A DNA stretch of 64,000 nt. It comes from Rickettsiales bacterium (GTDB lineage: Bacteria; Pseudomonadota; Alphaproteobacteria; Rickettsiales; SXRF01). The stretch is taken from the NCBI GenBank assembly GCA_025464625.1, contig JAOAUZ010000001.1, positions 836,848-900,847 of the forward strand. Direction: 5' to 3'. Positions 54,200 to 63,850 of this stretch are shown piece by piece. Every line of letters starts with the position of its first letter. Position 1 is the first letter of the stretch. Made by a program: the position numbers and the translations under genes. A model generated the notes under the pieces. It did not search any database. It saw nothing but the letters and a program-made list of their open reading frames with translations, and was not told the origin of the DNA.

Positions 54200-55783
54200 T
54201 TAGGCAGCAAGGTCTTCCTGCGCCAGCACACGCCTTATAAGTTTTATGGTTTCCACTCGTCCATATAGTTTCACGAATGACCCCATTCGCGGTCCTTGCG
54301 GTTGCCCCAGCAAAGTCTCATAAAGTGCTGAAAACCAAGCCTTAAGTTCTGGGAATGGATTGTTTTTACCAATATCATAAATCTTGGTTTGAATTTCTTC
54401 AGCGGTGGCTTTATCGTCTATTGACTCCAAATAGTCAGCCATCTGACTCAGGGCATCTGATTCTAATTCTGTTGGCAAGCGGAACTTACGGGTTGGTTTT
54501 ACAAAATCCTGATAATAATTAACTGCGCCATTTACCAGCTTATCCAAAAACGGATGGGTCTGCGGAGAAAATTGTGGCATGGTGTGAGTAATAAAGCCCC
54601 ATAATACTTTTCCATCCTGCGCTCCAGCCACGCTCGCTAGGTTCAACAAAAGATTAAAGCTAGGAACACCCTCTGGTGCGGGAGGTTTTCCATTGTGTAT
54701 GTGATAAACTGGATTATTTAGTCGTGCAGCTAAATCTTCTTTAGCAAATTTATCCAGATAGGTTTGATACTCATCAACAGCTTTAGGAATTACATCAAAA
54801 TATAGGCGTTTTGCCTTGCGTGGTGATTGGAACATATAAAGGCTTAATGATTCCTGCGGTGCATAGCGTAGCCACTCGTCAATGGTCAAACCATTACCTT
54901 TAGACTTGGATATTTTCTGCCCCTTCTCATCCAAAAACAGTTCATACATATATTGTTGCGGTGGTTTGCCACCAGCAATAGTGCAAATAGCACTATATAA
55001 CTCGGCGGAAGCCAAATGATCTTTACCATACATTTCGTAATCAACGCCAAGGGCAGCCCAACGCATGCCCATATCTGGTTTCCATTGCAGTTTGCAATGC
55101 CCGCCAGTCACTGGTACTTCTTCTAGTGTTCCATCTTCTTCTTCGTAAATAATAGTGCCTTTACTAACTTTTGTTTCTACCACTTTAGCGAGAAGCACTT
55201 TGCCAGAGCGTGGCGAAACTGGTAGAAACGGGCTGTAAGTCTGTTGCCGTTCATCGCCAAGCGTGGGAATCATAACATCCATCACCTGCTGGTAACGCTC
55301 AAGCAATGCAAGTAGCGCATTATCAAATTCACCAGATTTATAAGTTTCTGTTGAACTCTTAAATTCGTACTCAAAACCGAAATGATCCAGAAACGCTCGC
55401 AAGCGAGCGTTCATATGTGCGCCAAAGCTATCATGCGTTCCAAACGGGTCAGGAACTGATGTTAGTGGCTTTCCTAAATTAGCCTTAATCATCTCGGTAT
55501 TTGGCAGATTATCTGGTACTTTGCGCAGACCATCCATATCATCAGAAAAACAAATAAGTTTGGTGGGAATATCACTTATCGCTTCAAAAGCCTTGCGCAC
55601 CATAGTTGTGCGCGCAACTTCGCCAAATGTGCCGATATGTGGCAAGCCTGACGGTCCATAGCCAGTTTCAAACAAAACATAGCCTTTGGCTGGTGGCGCG
55701 TTTTTATACCGCTCGACTAGAGTCATCGCTTCCTGAAATGGCCAAGCGTTAGAGGCTGCTGCTAATATTCTTATATCATTCAT
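54200..55783 (-). CDS. lysK: Class I lysyl-tRNA synthetase
   Basis: LysRS-I (527 residues), the archaeal-type class I enzyme used by alphaproteobacteria and some others in place of LysS. The HIGH-type motif is PSGLPHIGTFGE and the KMSKS-type motif KISKSKGN, both at class I positions. The C-terminal helical cage domain is present. No LysS was found in this window. Confidence 0.96.
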   Translation of the reverse strand: MNDIRILAAASNAWPFQEAMTLVERYKNAPPAKGYVLFETGYGPSGLPHIGTFGEVARTTMVRKAFEAISDIPTKLICFSDDMDGLRKVPDNLPNTEMIKANLGKPLTSVPDPFGTHDSFGAHMNARLRAFLDHFGFEYEFKSSTETYKSGEFDNALLALLERYQQVMDVMIPTLGDERQQTYSPFLPVSPRSGKVLLAKVVETKVSKGTIIYEEEDGTLEEVPVTGGHCKLQWKPDMGMRWAALGVDYEMYGKDHLASAELYSAICTIAGGKPPQQYMYELFLDEKGQKISKSKGNGLTIDEWLRYAPQESLSLYMFQSPRKAKRLYFDVIPKAVDEYQTYLDKFAKEDLAARLNNPVYHIHNGKPPAPEGVPSFNLLLNLASVAGAQDGKVLWGFITHTMPQFSPQTHPFLDKLVNGAVNYYQDFVKPTRKFRLPTELESDALSQMADYLESIDDKATAEEIQTKIYDIGKNNPFPELKAWFSALYETLLGQPQGPRMGSFVKLYGRVETIKLIRRVLAQEDLAA

Positions 55784-55915
55784 AAATATTCCATGCTTTC
55801 TTAGATTAAGTTAGGCAATCATTAACCTAAAATTTGATTATTTCCAATAGAGAAACAAATTAAGTTATAACATCAATTTGCCTTTGTAAAAAAATGGGTG
55901 TTTATATGCATTATT

Positions 55916-57631
55916 ATGAATCACTCAATACCTCTTTTCGAAATTGTTGTTCTGCTGCTTTCAGCAGTGCTTATCGTCTCGGTTTTTCGTACATTACGTT
56001 TAAGCCCAGCACTTGGTCATTTAGCGGCTGGAACTATAATCGGCCCCTTTGGTTTTGCCCTTATCAGCGATGTAAAAACCACCTCTGGTATTGCTGAATT
56101 TGGTATAATATTTTTGTTATTCCTTATAGGATTAGAGTTATCGTTTGAACGATTACGCAGCATCCGCAAGCATGTGTTTGGCTTCGGCAGCGCGCAAGTT
56201 ATTATAACTGGCGGTCTATTCACCATATTCCTTATGGGATTAGGCGGGCAGGCTCAGTCTGCCATTATAGTTGGTTGTGGACTTGCCCTGTCTTCAACAG
56301 CAATAGTATTGCAGGTTGTCGCGGAACAGGGTGAAAAATCATCACAAGTCGGGCGATTGGCACTAGCAATTCTTATACTCCAAGATCTCGCGGTTATTCC
56401 TCTTCTGGTTCTTGTATCTGTTCTAAACAACCACGATAAAACTCTTGCTTCCGCCCTCACTGATGCTGCCATAAATGCGGTACTGTGTTTTGCGGTAATA
56501 TTTATAGCTGGTCGTTATTTGCTCCGTCCCACCCTCCACTTCATTGCCTCACTGGAAAATACAGAATTATTTTCAGCTACCACACTGTTGGTTCTTCTTG
56601 GAGTAGCTTGGCTGTCATCCTTCGCTGGGCTTTCACCAGCACTTGGTGCTTTTCTTGCTGGATTACTAATCGCAGAAACAGAATTCAAACCACAAGTGGA
56701 AGCTGATATTTTGCCCTTCAAAAATCTATTGCTTGGGTTATTCTTTATGACGGTTGGTATGTCACTTAATATAGACATGCTAACATCACATTTTGCTGGA
56801 ATAATAGGACTCACCATTACCCTGATGTTTTGTAAGACCCTTATTATCATGGCTCTATGCCGTGTTTTTGGTTTCTATTTAAGTACAGCGACACATGTTG
56901 GCTTGCTATTATCACAGGGTGGAGAATTCGCCTTTATCTTATTTTCACTCGCAGGAAGCAACGGCATTATCGGAAATGAATTATCGCAGATATTGTTGGT
57001 GGTTGTAACCATGAGCATGGCACTAACTCCACTAGTTGCCCAGCTAGGAAAGAAAATAGCTACCACACTGGAAAAACATTCTATTTCCCGACCAGACATT
57101 ATGTTGGAAGAAACCACCGACTTACGCCAACATGTTGTTATAAGCGGCTTTGGACGTGTTGGTCACACTGTCGCCAAACTGTTGGAAAGTGAAAATATTC
57201 CATATGTTACCATCGATATGGATTCATTTATGGTGGCGCGCGAACGAAAAAATGGAATACCTATTTATTATGGTGATACAACGAGGATGCATGTACTCAA
57301 ATCACTCGCAGTTGAGAGGGCGCGAGCCATGATAATAACCCACAACGATACACGGGTTGCAATTCAAACAATAAATGCCGTTCGCGAGCTAAATCCAGAT
57401 CTTCCGATTATTGCCCGCGCCCGCAACATTGAACAAGTGCAGAAGCTAGAAAAGGCTGGTGCAAACTTAGCCGTTGCCGAAATGTTTGAGGTCAGCCTAC
57501 AACTTGGTGGATCACTACTAAAAGAAATTGGTATTTCCGACCATGAGATAAGCAGAATTATTGACATTTTTAGAGCAGAAGACTACGCCCTTACACGCAC
57601 TGCAGAAAGTGAATTTCCTGTGAAGATTTAA
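55916..57631 (+). CDS. Kef-type K+/H+ antiporter with TrkA-N domain
   Basis: CPA2 monovalent cation/proton antiporter (571 residues). About 12 membrane spans carry LSPALGHLAAGTIIGPFG, IGLELSFERL and the central FFMTVGMSLN; a cytosolic RCK/TrkA-N domain starts at HVVISGFGRVGHTVAKLLE with the GxGxxG nucleotide motif. It resembles KefB/KefC/YbaL. Start is uncertain: ATG at 55916 is taken, but a GTG at 55898 is open and neither has a strong ribosome site. Confidence 0.92.
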   Translation: MNHSIPLFEIVVLLLSAVLIVSVFRTLRLSPALGHLAAGTIIGPFGFALISDVKTTSGIAEFGIIFLLFLIGLELSFERLRSIRKHVFGFGSAQVIITGGLFTIFLMGLGGQAQSAIIVGCGLALSSTAIVLQVVAEQGEKSSQVGRLALAILILQDLAVIPLLVLVSVLNNHDKTLASALTDAAINAVLCFAVIFIAGRYLLRPTLHFIASLENTELFSATTLLVLLGVAWLSSFAGLSPALGAFLAGLLIAETEFKPQVEADILPFKNLLLGLFFMTVGMSLNIDMLTSHFAGIIGLTITLMFCKTLIIMALCRVFGFYLSTATHVGLLLSQGGEFAFILFSLAGSNGIIGNELSQILLVVVTMSMALTPLVAQLGKKIATTLEKHSISRPDIMLEETTDLRQHVVISGFGRVGHTVAKLLESENIPYVTIDMDSFMVARERKNGIPIYYGDTTRMHVLKSLAVERARAMIITHNDTRVAIQTINAVRELNPDLPIIARARNIEQVQKLEKAGANLAVAEMFEVSLQLGGSLLKEIGISDHEISRIIDIFRAEDYALTRTAESEFPVKI

Positions 57632-58693
57632 TCATCTGCTGAGGTTTGCATCACCAATGCTTTTAGAGCGCTTTGCTTCTCTTGCTCGGAATTTTGCTAC
57701 CCTATCTTCACCACCGACATTACTATGCTTTGATTCTATAGGTTCTTCTTTTTGTCGCTTTAAATCCGCGGCTAATTCTACTAGCGATTTGGTAAATGGT
57801 TGAGAATCAATATTTGCGATATATCCATCTTCATTCTGATGTAACTTATCTGGTATAAACCTTTCACCAGCAATTTTTGCAAAATCCACCCTACGCTTTC
57901 TTTCTATCTCTTCTATAGTATTCGTCTTTGGAAAACCCAAGTATTCACCAAGCCCTGACCGCGCAACGCCATAAATAAGATTACTGGTAGTCAGGGCATT
58001 AACGTTAGAAAATTTCTTGGCTATTCTATTTTTTAATCCAGTGTCATCTGTCAGTACCACCAACAGCTTATTATTGCTCTGCTTTGATTTAGTGTCCAAC
58101 AATGAAATGATTGCATCATCACCATCATAATTTCCTAACTGTTTTTCTGCATCTTTTATCTCATACTTAGCTTCTCTCTTTCCCAGTTTTTCTGCATATC
58201 TAACGTGAGTGTCTTTTATACTTTTACGCCTTATTCCCTCTATTCTTGCAGTATAATTTTTTGCTATTCTCCGCATTGAATCACAAAATTCATCGACTTC
58301 TTTAGGACCAGTGCCAGATATTATCTCTATATTTGGATGTTCTTTATGCGGTGAAGTTTCTGGCAGAATGGCATCTTTCAAAAATGGCTTCAATGTACTA
58401 TAACTGTATTTTTTTTTACTTTCATGGAAATTCGTAATATCTGCCCCTGATGCCATTATGTTGGCCGTCTCGTAAGAGATCATCTCTGGAGTTATTATAC
58501 GGTATCCATTCCTTGCTAAAAATGGCAATATATCAAGAAATTTCCTAGGAACCACTCCGTCTTCCTGTTGCTTCTCTTTGGGAATATCGGTTATTAATTG
58601 TAAGAACACACAAGCATCAACAATAATATCCCCACGGTAAGGAACCTCTGTTTTCTTGGTATTTTCACTATTGACGGGTGGTAGCATCAGCAA
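57632..58693 (-). CDS. Large PIN-like domain protein
   Basis: A 353-residue protein with a PIN-type nuclease layout. IIVDACVFLQLI (residues 23-34) gives the first Asp, SYETANIM a Glu, NYDGDDAIISLLD Asp residues in the middle, and LLVVLTDDTGLKNRI the final Asp pair. PIN toxins usually have about 130 residues; here the acidic residues are spread over about 200 and a Lys/Arg-rich tail follows. No antitoxin-like gene adjoins it, so a toxin role is not supported. Ends convergent with the antiporter gene. Confidence 0.62.
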   Translation of the reverse strand: MLMLPPVNSENTKKTEVPYRGDIIVDACVFLQLITDIPKEKQQEDGVVPRKFLDILPFLARNGYRIITPEMISYETANIMASGADITNFHESKKKYSYSTLKPFLKDAILPETSPHKEHPNIEIISGTGPKEVDEFCDSMRRIAKNYTARIEGIRRKSIKDTHVRYAEKLGKREAKYEIKDAEKQLGNYDGDDAIISLLDTKSKQSNNKLLVVLTDDTGLKNRIAKKFSNVNALTTSNLIYGVARSGLGEYLGFPKTNTIEEIERKRRVDFAKIAGERFIPDKLHQNEDGYIANIDSQPFTKSLVELAADLKRQKEEPIESKHSNVGGEDRVAKFRAREAKRSKSIGDANLSR

Positions 58694-58886
58694 TCTTTCC
58701 TAATTATTATTTATTAGTTATTCCTAACGGTACCATATTAAGTTAATAAAATATAACTATTTTATAGCTGTTTACACCAGTAACAAAATATTCATAATAT
58801 TCAAATTGCTACTCCAGCCATCAATGCTAGGATGTTAACCATTGGCTGCTATTATTAGCAACAATCAAAATTATAAGGAAAATTTT

Positions 58887-59189
58887 ATGTCTAATGATAA
58901 AAAAAGCAGCGATCCTCTCCAAAACTTTGGGACTTTTTTTGGTGCGGCTGCTTTAATAGGAACGCTTACCGCTGGTGTAAACCATCCTCCAGAACAACCT
59001 AAGGGTAATGACGCAGTTGAAAAAGAAGTGCCTACTAGTAGCCGTACCTCAAGGAATATACAGAATACAGCAGCAGCATTAGCTGGTGGTGGCATCACTG
59101 TATCCGCTCTCGCAAGATTACGCAAACGCAATGAAAAACAAAAAGAAAATCAAAATAATGGTGGGCGCGGCGAAGGTCGTTCGGTTTAG
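58887..59189 (+). CDS. Small hypothetical protein with one membrane span
   Basis: A 100-residue protein of unknown family. A weak hydrophobic stretch FGTFFGAAALIGTLTAGV (residues 14-31) and a second NTAAALAGGGITVSALA (60-76) flank a polar middle; the C-terminus is basic and Asn/Gly-rich (RKRNEKQKENQNNGGRGEG). The start at 58887 (MSNDKKSS) follows AAGGA by nine bases; the track to 58842 has no ribosome site. It may belong to the lineage-specific set with the orphans at 30-32 kb. Confidence 0.55.
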   Translation: MSNDKKSSDPLQNFGTFFGAAALIGTLTAGVNHPPEQPKGNDAVEKEVPTSSRTSRNIQNTAAALAGGGITVSALARLRKRNEKQKENQNNGGRGEGRSV

Positions 59190-59219
59190 TTATTAAGAAC
59201 CCATGTTTTTCATCCCAAA

Positions 59220-59247
59220 TTAACTGTTTACTTTGCCTTTCTATACT
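59220..59247 (+). promoter_or_regulatory. Predicted promoter upstream of prs
   Basis: TTAACT (59220-59225), 16-base spacer, TATACT (59242-59247). It would give a leader of about 130 bases including the hairpin at 59288-59341. Confidence 0.4.
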
Positions 59248-59287
59248 GTTATTACGGCTGCGTAAATCATAGAATATCGGCGATCTG

Positions 59288-59357
59288 CCCCTATAGGTTT
59301 CATTTGGTGCATGCTCTTGAAGTATGTGGCAAATGAAGGGGTTTGTTTGTCTTTTTT
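59288..59357 (+). terminator. Hairpin with U-rich tail in the prs leader (attenuator-like)
   Basis: CCCC (59288-59291) pairs with GGGG (59338-59341) and TTCATTTG (59299-59306) with CAAATGAA (59330-59337), with a further weak GCAT/ATGT pairing inside. The U-rich run TTTGTTTGTCTTTTTT follows at once. It lies 29 bases before the prs ATG, so it could stop transcription ahead of prs or end a short RNA of about 105 bases. Confidence 0.5.
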
Positions 59358-59385
59358 GATATATTTGTATTTTGGATGAAAAATT

Positions 59386-60321
59386 ATGAAATTACTCGCT
59401 TGCAACAGCAATATACCACTCGCCCAGTCAATGGCTGATTATCTTGGCGTAAAGCTGACTAATACCAGCGTAAAACGCTTCGCTGATCAGGAGGTGTTTG
59501 TTGAAATAAACGAGAATGTACGCGGTGAAGATGTTTTTGTTGTACAATCCACCTGCTACCCAGCTAACGATCATATTATGGAATTATTGGTGTGTCTGGA
59601 CGCTCTTAAACGCGCTTCGGCACGTCGCGTTACTGCGGTTATCCCATATTTCGGCTATGCCAGACAAGACCGCAAGGTTGGTCCGCGCACACCTATTTCT
59701 GCAAAATTAGTGGCGAACGTGATTGCTGCATCTGGCGCGAACCGCGTGTTGACTATCGATTTACACGCAGCGCAGATACAAGGTTTTTTCGATATTCCAT
59801 TGGATCATCTATACGCAGCTCCTGTAATTGTAAAAGATATAAAGGCACAATTTCCTGATATCAGCAAAGTTATGATTGTGTCACCAGACGTGGGTGGTGT
59901 GGTGCGTGCGCGTGGGCTTGCCAACCGCATTGGTGCTGATTTGGCGATAGTTGATAAACGTCGCGAGCGAGCTGGTCACTCTGAAGTTATGAATATTATT
60001 GGTGATGTTAGCGGTCGTGACTGCATATTGTTTGACGATATTGTCGATTCCGCTGGCACGCTGTGCAATGCTGCTGCTGCCCTTAAAGATGCTGGCGCAA
60101 ACTCTGTTGCTGCTTATGTAACGCACGGCGTTCTGTCTGGAAAAGCCATTGAGCGTGTTGAAAAATCCGTGCTAACATCATTGGTTGTAACCGATACTAT
60201 AGCTGCCACTGATGCAGTAAAAGCTACAAAAAACATCCGCATGTTATCTGTTGCACCGCTACTTGCTGAGGCAATCAAGCGTATCAGCGAAGAGACAAGC
60301 GTATCGAGCCTATTTGATTAA
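59386..60321 (+). CDS. prs: Ribose-phosphate pyrophosphokinase
   Basis: PRPP synthetase (311 residues). [19 protein letters not shown] at the N-terminus, the ATP region [20 protein letters not shown], catalytic [16 protein letters not shown], and the PRPP-binding loop [15 protein letters not shown] are standard. GGATGA precedes the ATG. Its upstream leader contains an attenuator-like hairpin. Confidence 0.97.
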   Translation: MKLLACNSNIPLAQSMADYLGVKLTNTSVKRFADQEVFVEINENVRGEDVFVVQSTCYPANDHIMELLVCLDALKRASARRVTAVIPYFGYARQDRKVGPRTPISAKLVANVIAASGANRVLTIDLHAAQIQGFFDIPLDHLYAAPVIVKDIKAQFPDISKVMIVSPDVGGVVRARGLANRIGADLAIVDKRRERAGHSEVMNIIGDVSGRDCILFDDIVDSAGTLCNAAAALKDAGANSVAAYVTHGVLSGKAIERVEKSVLTSLVVTDTIAATDAVKATKNIRMLSVAPLLAEAIKRISEETSVSSLFD

Positions 60322-60366
60322 AATTATAAACCAAAAGAATTTGAACAAAGTTTAAGGAGACTAAAA

Positions 60367-61062
60367 ATGACTAATACTAAAAAAGAAATCGCAGTTCTAC
60401 CAGCAACAATGCGTACTCAGCGTGGCAAAGGGATTTCCCGTAGTCTTCGCCGTGAAGGAAAAATCCCAGGGGTGCTGTATAGCAAAGGTCAAGAAGCAAC
60501 CAGCATCAGCCTGCCGTTAAAAGAAGTGGCTATTGAATATGCGAAGGGTCGTTTCCGCAGCCGTCTGGTGGAATTAAAATTCGCCGATAAAGTTGTAAAA
60601 GCTTTACCGAAAGATCTGCAATTTAATCCAGTTACCGATCAAATCGAGCATGTTGATTTTATCAAGGTAGAAGCGGGTTCAACTTTGCGCGTGCAAGTAC
60701 CAGTAAAAATCACTGGTCAGGAACGTTCAATCGGTTTGAAACGTGGTGGTGTATACAATATCGTACGTCACGAAATTGAATTTTTCTGCGCTCCAGACGC
60801 AATTCCATCGCATATAGAAGTCAGCATCCAATCTGTTGATATTGGTCATAGTGTACATATAAATGACATTGAATTGCCAAAGGGTGTAACTCCAGCTATC
60901 AAACGCAACTTCACAATCGTTACCATCGCTGGACGTGGAAAAGCTGAAGAAGAAGCTCCAGTAGCAGCTGCAGCAGCAACCACTGCAACGCCAGCAGCCG
61001 GTGCAACGGCGGCGGCAGCAGCTCCAGCAGCGGCTAAAAAGGAAGCTCCTAAGAAGAAGTAG
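60367..61062 (+). CDS. rplY: Ribosomal protein bL25 (CTC form)
   Basis: L25/TL5/CTC (231 residues): an N-terminal 5S rRNA-binding domain (RTQRGKGISRSLRREGKIPGVLYSKG) plus the C-terminal CTC beta domain (VDFIKVEAGSTLRVQVPVKITG). The tail is a low-complexity Ala/Thr-rich linker ending in Lys (KKEAPKKK), common in alphaproteobacteria. AAGGAG precedes the ATG. Linked to pth, the usual pairing. Confidence 0.96.
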   Translation: MTNTKKEIAVLPATMRTQRGKGISRSLRREGKIPGVLYSKGQEATSISLPLKEVAIEYAKGRFRSRLVELKFADKVVKALPKDLQFNPVTDQIEHVDFIKVEAGSTLRVQVPVKITGQERSIGLKRGGVYNIVRHEIEFFCAPDAIPSHIEVSIQSVDIGHSVHINDIELPKGVTPAIKRNFTIVTIAGRGKAEEEAPVAAAAATTATPAAGATAAAAAPAAAKKEAPKKK

Positions 61063-61132
61063 ATGATAAGATAACGTGATGATTGGATGATTAAAAATAC
61101 TTAGTCATCTTATCATCTTGTTATCTAGTCAT
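61063..61132. terminator. 70-bp imperfect palindrome after rplY
   Basis: Two 32-base arms (61063-61094, 61101-61132) pairing at 24 of 32 positions around a 6-base loop, beginning on the base after the rplY stop and followed closely by TTTTTT (61135-61141). The arms are built from GATGAT/GATAAG words, a low-complexity style like the repeat after rnpB. A terminator role is likely, with partial read-through into pth. Confidence 0.55.
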
Positions 61133-61155
61133 CTATTTTTTGCTACGCAAAAAAT

Positions 61156-61728
61156 ATGGCACATCTCATCATCGGTCTTGGTAATCCTGGCACTGGATAT
61201 TCTGGCAATCGCCATAATATCGGTTTCATGGTGGTTGATCGTATAATATCAGAACATGGTTTTTCTAAACCATCGCTAAAATTCGGCGGTGCTGTTGCAG
61301 AAGGTGCTATCGAAGATAATAAGGTTTATGCCTTCAAACCATTAGGCTACATGAATATATCTGGTGGTCCTGCAAGCGAAATATCTAGGTTCTATAAAAT
61401 TCCACTGAAAAACGTTATCACAATACATGACGATCTGGATCTTCCCCTTGGTAAATTACGAGTTAAACGTGGTGGTGGCAGTGGCGGTCACAACGGTCTT
61501 AAAAGCCTTGATGCCCACATTGGAGCTGATTATTTGCGAATACGGTTGGGTATAGGACACCCCGGTGATAAAGATATGGTTTCTGATTATGTACTTTCAA
61601 ACTTCAGCAAAGAAGAGCAGCCATTATTAGAAAATATGATTACTGAAATATCACATCATATAGCTTTGCTGCTTGCTGGTGATGAAGCTGGTTTTATGAA
61701 TAAGGTAGCACTTAGCCTAAACGGTTAA
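61156..61728 (+). CDS. pth: Peptidyl-tRNA hydrolase
   Basis: Pth (190 residues), recycling peptidyl-tRNA. LIIGLGNPGTGYSGNRHNIGFMVVD carries the Asn and catalytic His; IHDDLDLPLGKLRVKRGGGSGGHNGLKS is the second signature with the catalytic Asp. No clear ribosome-binding site is seen before the ATG, which sits in an A-rich run. Confidence 0.97.
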   Translation: MAHLIIGLGNPGTGYSGNRHNIGFMVVDRIISEHGFSKPSLKFGGAVAEGAIEDNKVYAFKPLGYMNISGGPASEISRFYKIPLKNVITIHDDLDLPLGKLRVKRGGGSGGHNGLKSLDAHIGADYLRIRLGIGHPGDKDMVSDYVLSNFSKEEQPLLENMITEISHHIALLLAGDEAGFMNKVALSLNG

Positions 61729-61752
61729 ACTGAACTAACGAAAGAAAAAATT

Positions 61753-62853
61753 ATGGGTTTTAAATGTGGTATTGTTGGTCTGCCTAATGTTGGAAAATCG
61801 ACATTATTCAATGCTCTTCTCTCCACCATTCAGGCAGAAGCTGCGAATTATCCGTTCTGTACCATAGAGCCGAATGTCGGGCGCGTTAATGTGCCAGATG
61901 AACGTCTAGAAAAACTAGCAAAGATTGCTGGTTCAGCCCAGATTATTCCAACACAATTGGAATTCGTTGATATTGCTGGCTTGGTGCGTGGCGCAAGCAA
62001 AGGTGAAGGGCTGGGCAATCAGTTCCTCGCCCATATCCGTGAGGTTGACGCTATAATCTATATGCTGCGCTGTTTTGAAGATGGCAATATTACCCATGTT
62101 GAAGGTGCGATCGACCCGATGCGTGATGCTGAGATTGTAGAAACCGAGTTGGTACTGGCAGATTTGGAAAGTTTAGAAAAACGTCTCCCTGCTATTCAGA
62201 AAAAAGCAAAGTTTGATAAAGAAGCTGCTGAACAAGTGGTTCTGATTGAAAAAGTGCTAAAAGTCGTTTCTGAAGGTCACCCTGCCCGTAACACGGAACT
62301 AAAAGATGATGATGAAAAACGGCAGATGAAACTGTTGCAACTCCTAACATCTAAACCTGTTTTATATGTCTGTAATGTAGACGAGGAAAGTGCCGCTGGT
62401 GGCAATGCTCTATCCAATAAAGTTATGGGAATGGCAGCAAAGAAAAAGGTTCCCTGCGTTGTAATCTCTGCACGAATTGAAGCAGAAATATCTATGCTTC
62501 CTAGTGAAGAAGATAAAAAAGAATTTTTATCCTCACTAAATTTGAGCGAAACAGGTCTTTCACGGATTATCAAGGCTGGTTACGAGTTGCTTGATTTATC
62601 CACCTATTTTACTATAGGACCAAAAGAAGCACGGGCATGGACAATCACGCGTGGCACGAATGCTCCTGCTGCTGCTGGTGTAATCCACAGCGACTTTGAG
62701 AAAGGTTTTATCCGCGCCGAAACAATCGCTTATGAAGACTATATTGCCTGCAATGGTGAGGCTGGTGCAAAAGAGGCTGGAAAATTTCGTTTGGAAGGCA
62801 AAGAATATCGTGTAAAAGACGGAGATGTGTTACATTTCAGATTCAATAATTAA
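61753..62853 (+). CDS. ychF: Obg-family GTPase/ATPase YchF
   Basis: YchF/OLA1 (366 residues), an ATP-preferring Obg-family P-loop protein that binds ribosomes. G1 is GLPNVGKSTLFNAL, G3 DIAGLVRGASKGEGLGNQFLAHIREVD, and the G4 position is the non-canonical NVDE typical of YchF. The C-terminal TGS domain (ARAWTITRGTNAPAAAGVIHSDFEKGFIRAET) is complete. Confidence 0.97.
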   Translation: MGFKCGIVGLPNVGKSTLFNALLSTIQAEAANYPFCTIEPNVGRVNVPDERLEKLAKIAGSAQIIPTQLEFVDIAGLVRGASKGEGLGNQFLAHIREVDAIIYMLRCFEDGNITHVEGAIDPMRDAEIVETELVLADLESLEKRLPAIQKKAKFDKEAAEQVVLIEKVLKVVSEGHPARNTELKDDDEKRQMKLLQLLTSKPVLYVCNVDEESAAGGNALSNKVMGMAAKKKVPCVVISARIEAEISMLPSEEDKKEFLSSLNLSETGLSRIIKAGYELLDLSTYFTIGPKEARAWTITRGTNAPAAAGVIHSDFEKGFIRAETIAYEDYIACNGEAGAKEAGKFRLEGKEYRVKDGDVLHFRFNN

Positions 62854-62886
62854 TTGGAATATGAAACAGCTTAGGAGATATTATTT

Positions 62887-63810
62887 ATGTTCCCCTTCTC
62901 TAGAAAAAAACGTAAAATAAAGAACCCTACTCCGCCATGGATGACGTGGTTATTGGTAGCTTTCGTAATCTACGCATTATTATCTAAAAACAGCGTAAAG
63001 ATTGGGGAATCAACCCAACCATCGCAAATTTCTGGCGAGGCACAAGCTAAATTACCGACCGAAGAACCTTCGTTAGGTTCGATTATCGACCCAAAAAAAA
63101 TAATAGATGTGGACTTTCTCAAAGGAAAATTACTTCCCAAACGGACTATGGGGTTGCGCGTTAAGGATATTTCCTTAGGTGATGGCAACTACTCTGTTTG
63201 CGGTCAAAAAGTAACGGTTATTTATAGTTCCGCTACAGAAGAAAAAAAGGAAATTGAAACGGATAAGAAAATCACTTTCCAAATAGGCAGTGGCGAAGTA
63301 ATGCCAGCACTTGAACGAGGTATTGTCGGAATGAAAAAGAATGGTACGCGAACCATCTTTTCTCCAGGTGATTTAGCTTATGGGGTAGCAAAATTCTCCC
63401 GCGATGATGTGCCAGCACTTGCAAACATAAATTTTGAAGTAAAAATGCTGGATATGTCGCCAGAACTTCCTGAAATAGGTGCTTATAGGGTTATCGGTGA
63501 TGGATTTGGAAGGGGCAAAATTTACACTTGTGGTTCAAAGACAAAACTCCACATAGCAATATGGGACATAGAGGGTAAAAAACTATATGACTCTAAAGAT
63601 AATAATGGTGAACCTATTAGCTTTGTCATAGGTAAATCAGATGTTTTTTTAGGGCTTGAACAGGGCGTGCTGCAAATGTCCGAAGGGATGCACCGCAACC
63701 TGATTATTCCACCTAGCTTTCAGAAAACTCTACAAGGCACAGCTCCAACTATTGATTTTCCTCTGCCAAAAAATCAAACTATACTTGTAGATATTGAAGC
63801 AATACCTTAG
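62887..63810 (+). CDS. Membrane-anchored tandem FKBP-type peptidyl-prolyl isomerase
   Basis: A 307-residue protein with an N-terminal anchor (WMTWLLVAFVIYALLS, residues 18-33) and two FKBP domains. The first (residues about 95-200) has VIYSSATEEKKEI, FQIGSGEVMPALERGIVGMKKNGTR and FSPGDLAYG; the second (215-307) has YDSKDNNGEPISFVIGKSDVFLGLEQGV and a degenerate C-terminus. It probably assists folding in the periplasm. AGGAGAT precedes the ATG. Domain two lacks several usual aromatic active-site residues, so it may bind rather than catalyse. Confidence 0.88.
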   Translation: MFPFSRKKRKIKNPTPPWMTWLLVAFVIYALLSKNSVKIGESTQPSQISGEAQAKLPTEEPSLGSIIDPKKIIDVDFLKGKLLPKRTMGLRVKDISLGDGNYSVCGQKVTVIYSSATEEKKEIETDKKITFQIGSGEVMPALERGIVGMKKNGTRTIFSPGDLAYGVAKFSRDDVPALANINFEVKMLDMSPELPEIGAYRVIGDGFGRGKIYTCGSKTKLHIAIWDIEGKKLYDSKDNNGEPISFVIGKSDVFLGLEQGVLQMSEGMHRNLIIPPSFQKTLQGTAPTIDFPLPKNQTILVDIEAIP

Positions 63811-63850
63811 AAAATACCGCTCAAAATAAATAATGTTACAATGAAAATAA

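Noticed and set aside
57632-59189. PIN-like gene and the 100-residue neighbour as a toxin-antitoxin pair
   Set aside because: They are divergent with a 190-bp gap, the small protein has membrane-like stretches, and no antitoxin fold is visible.
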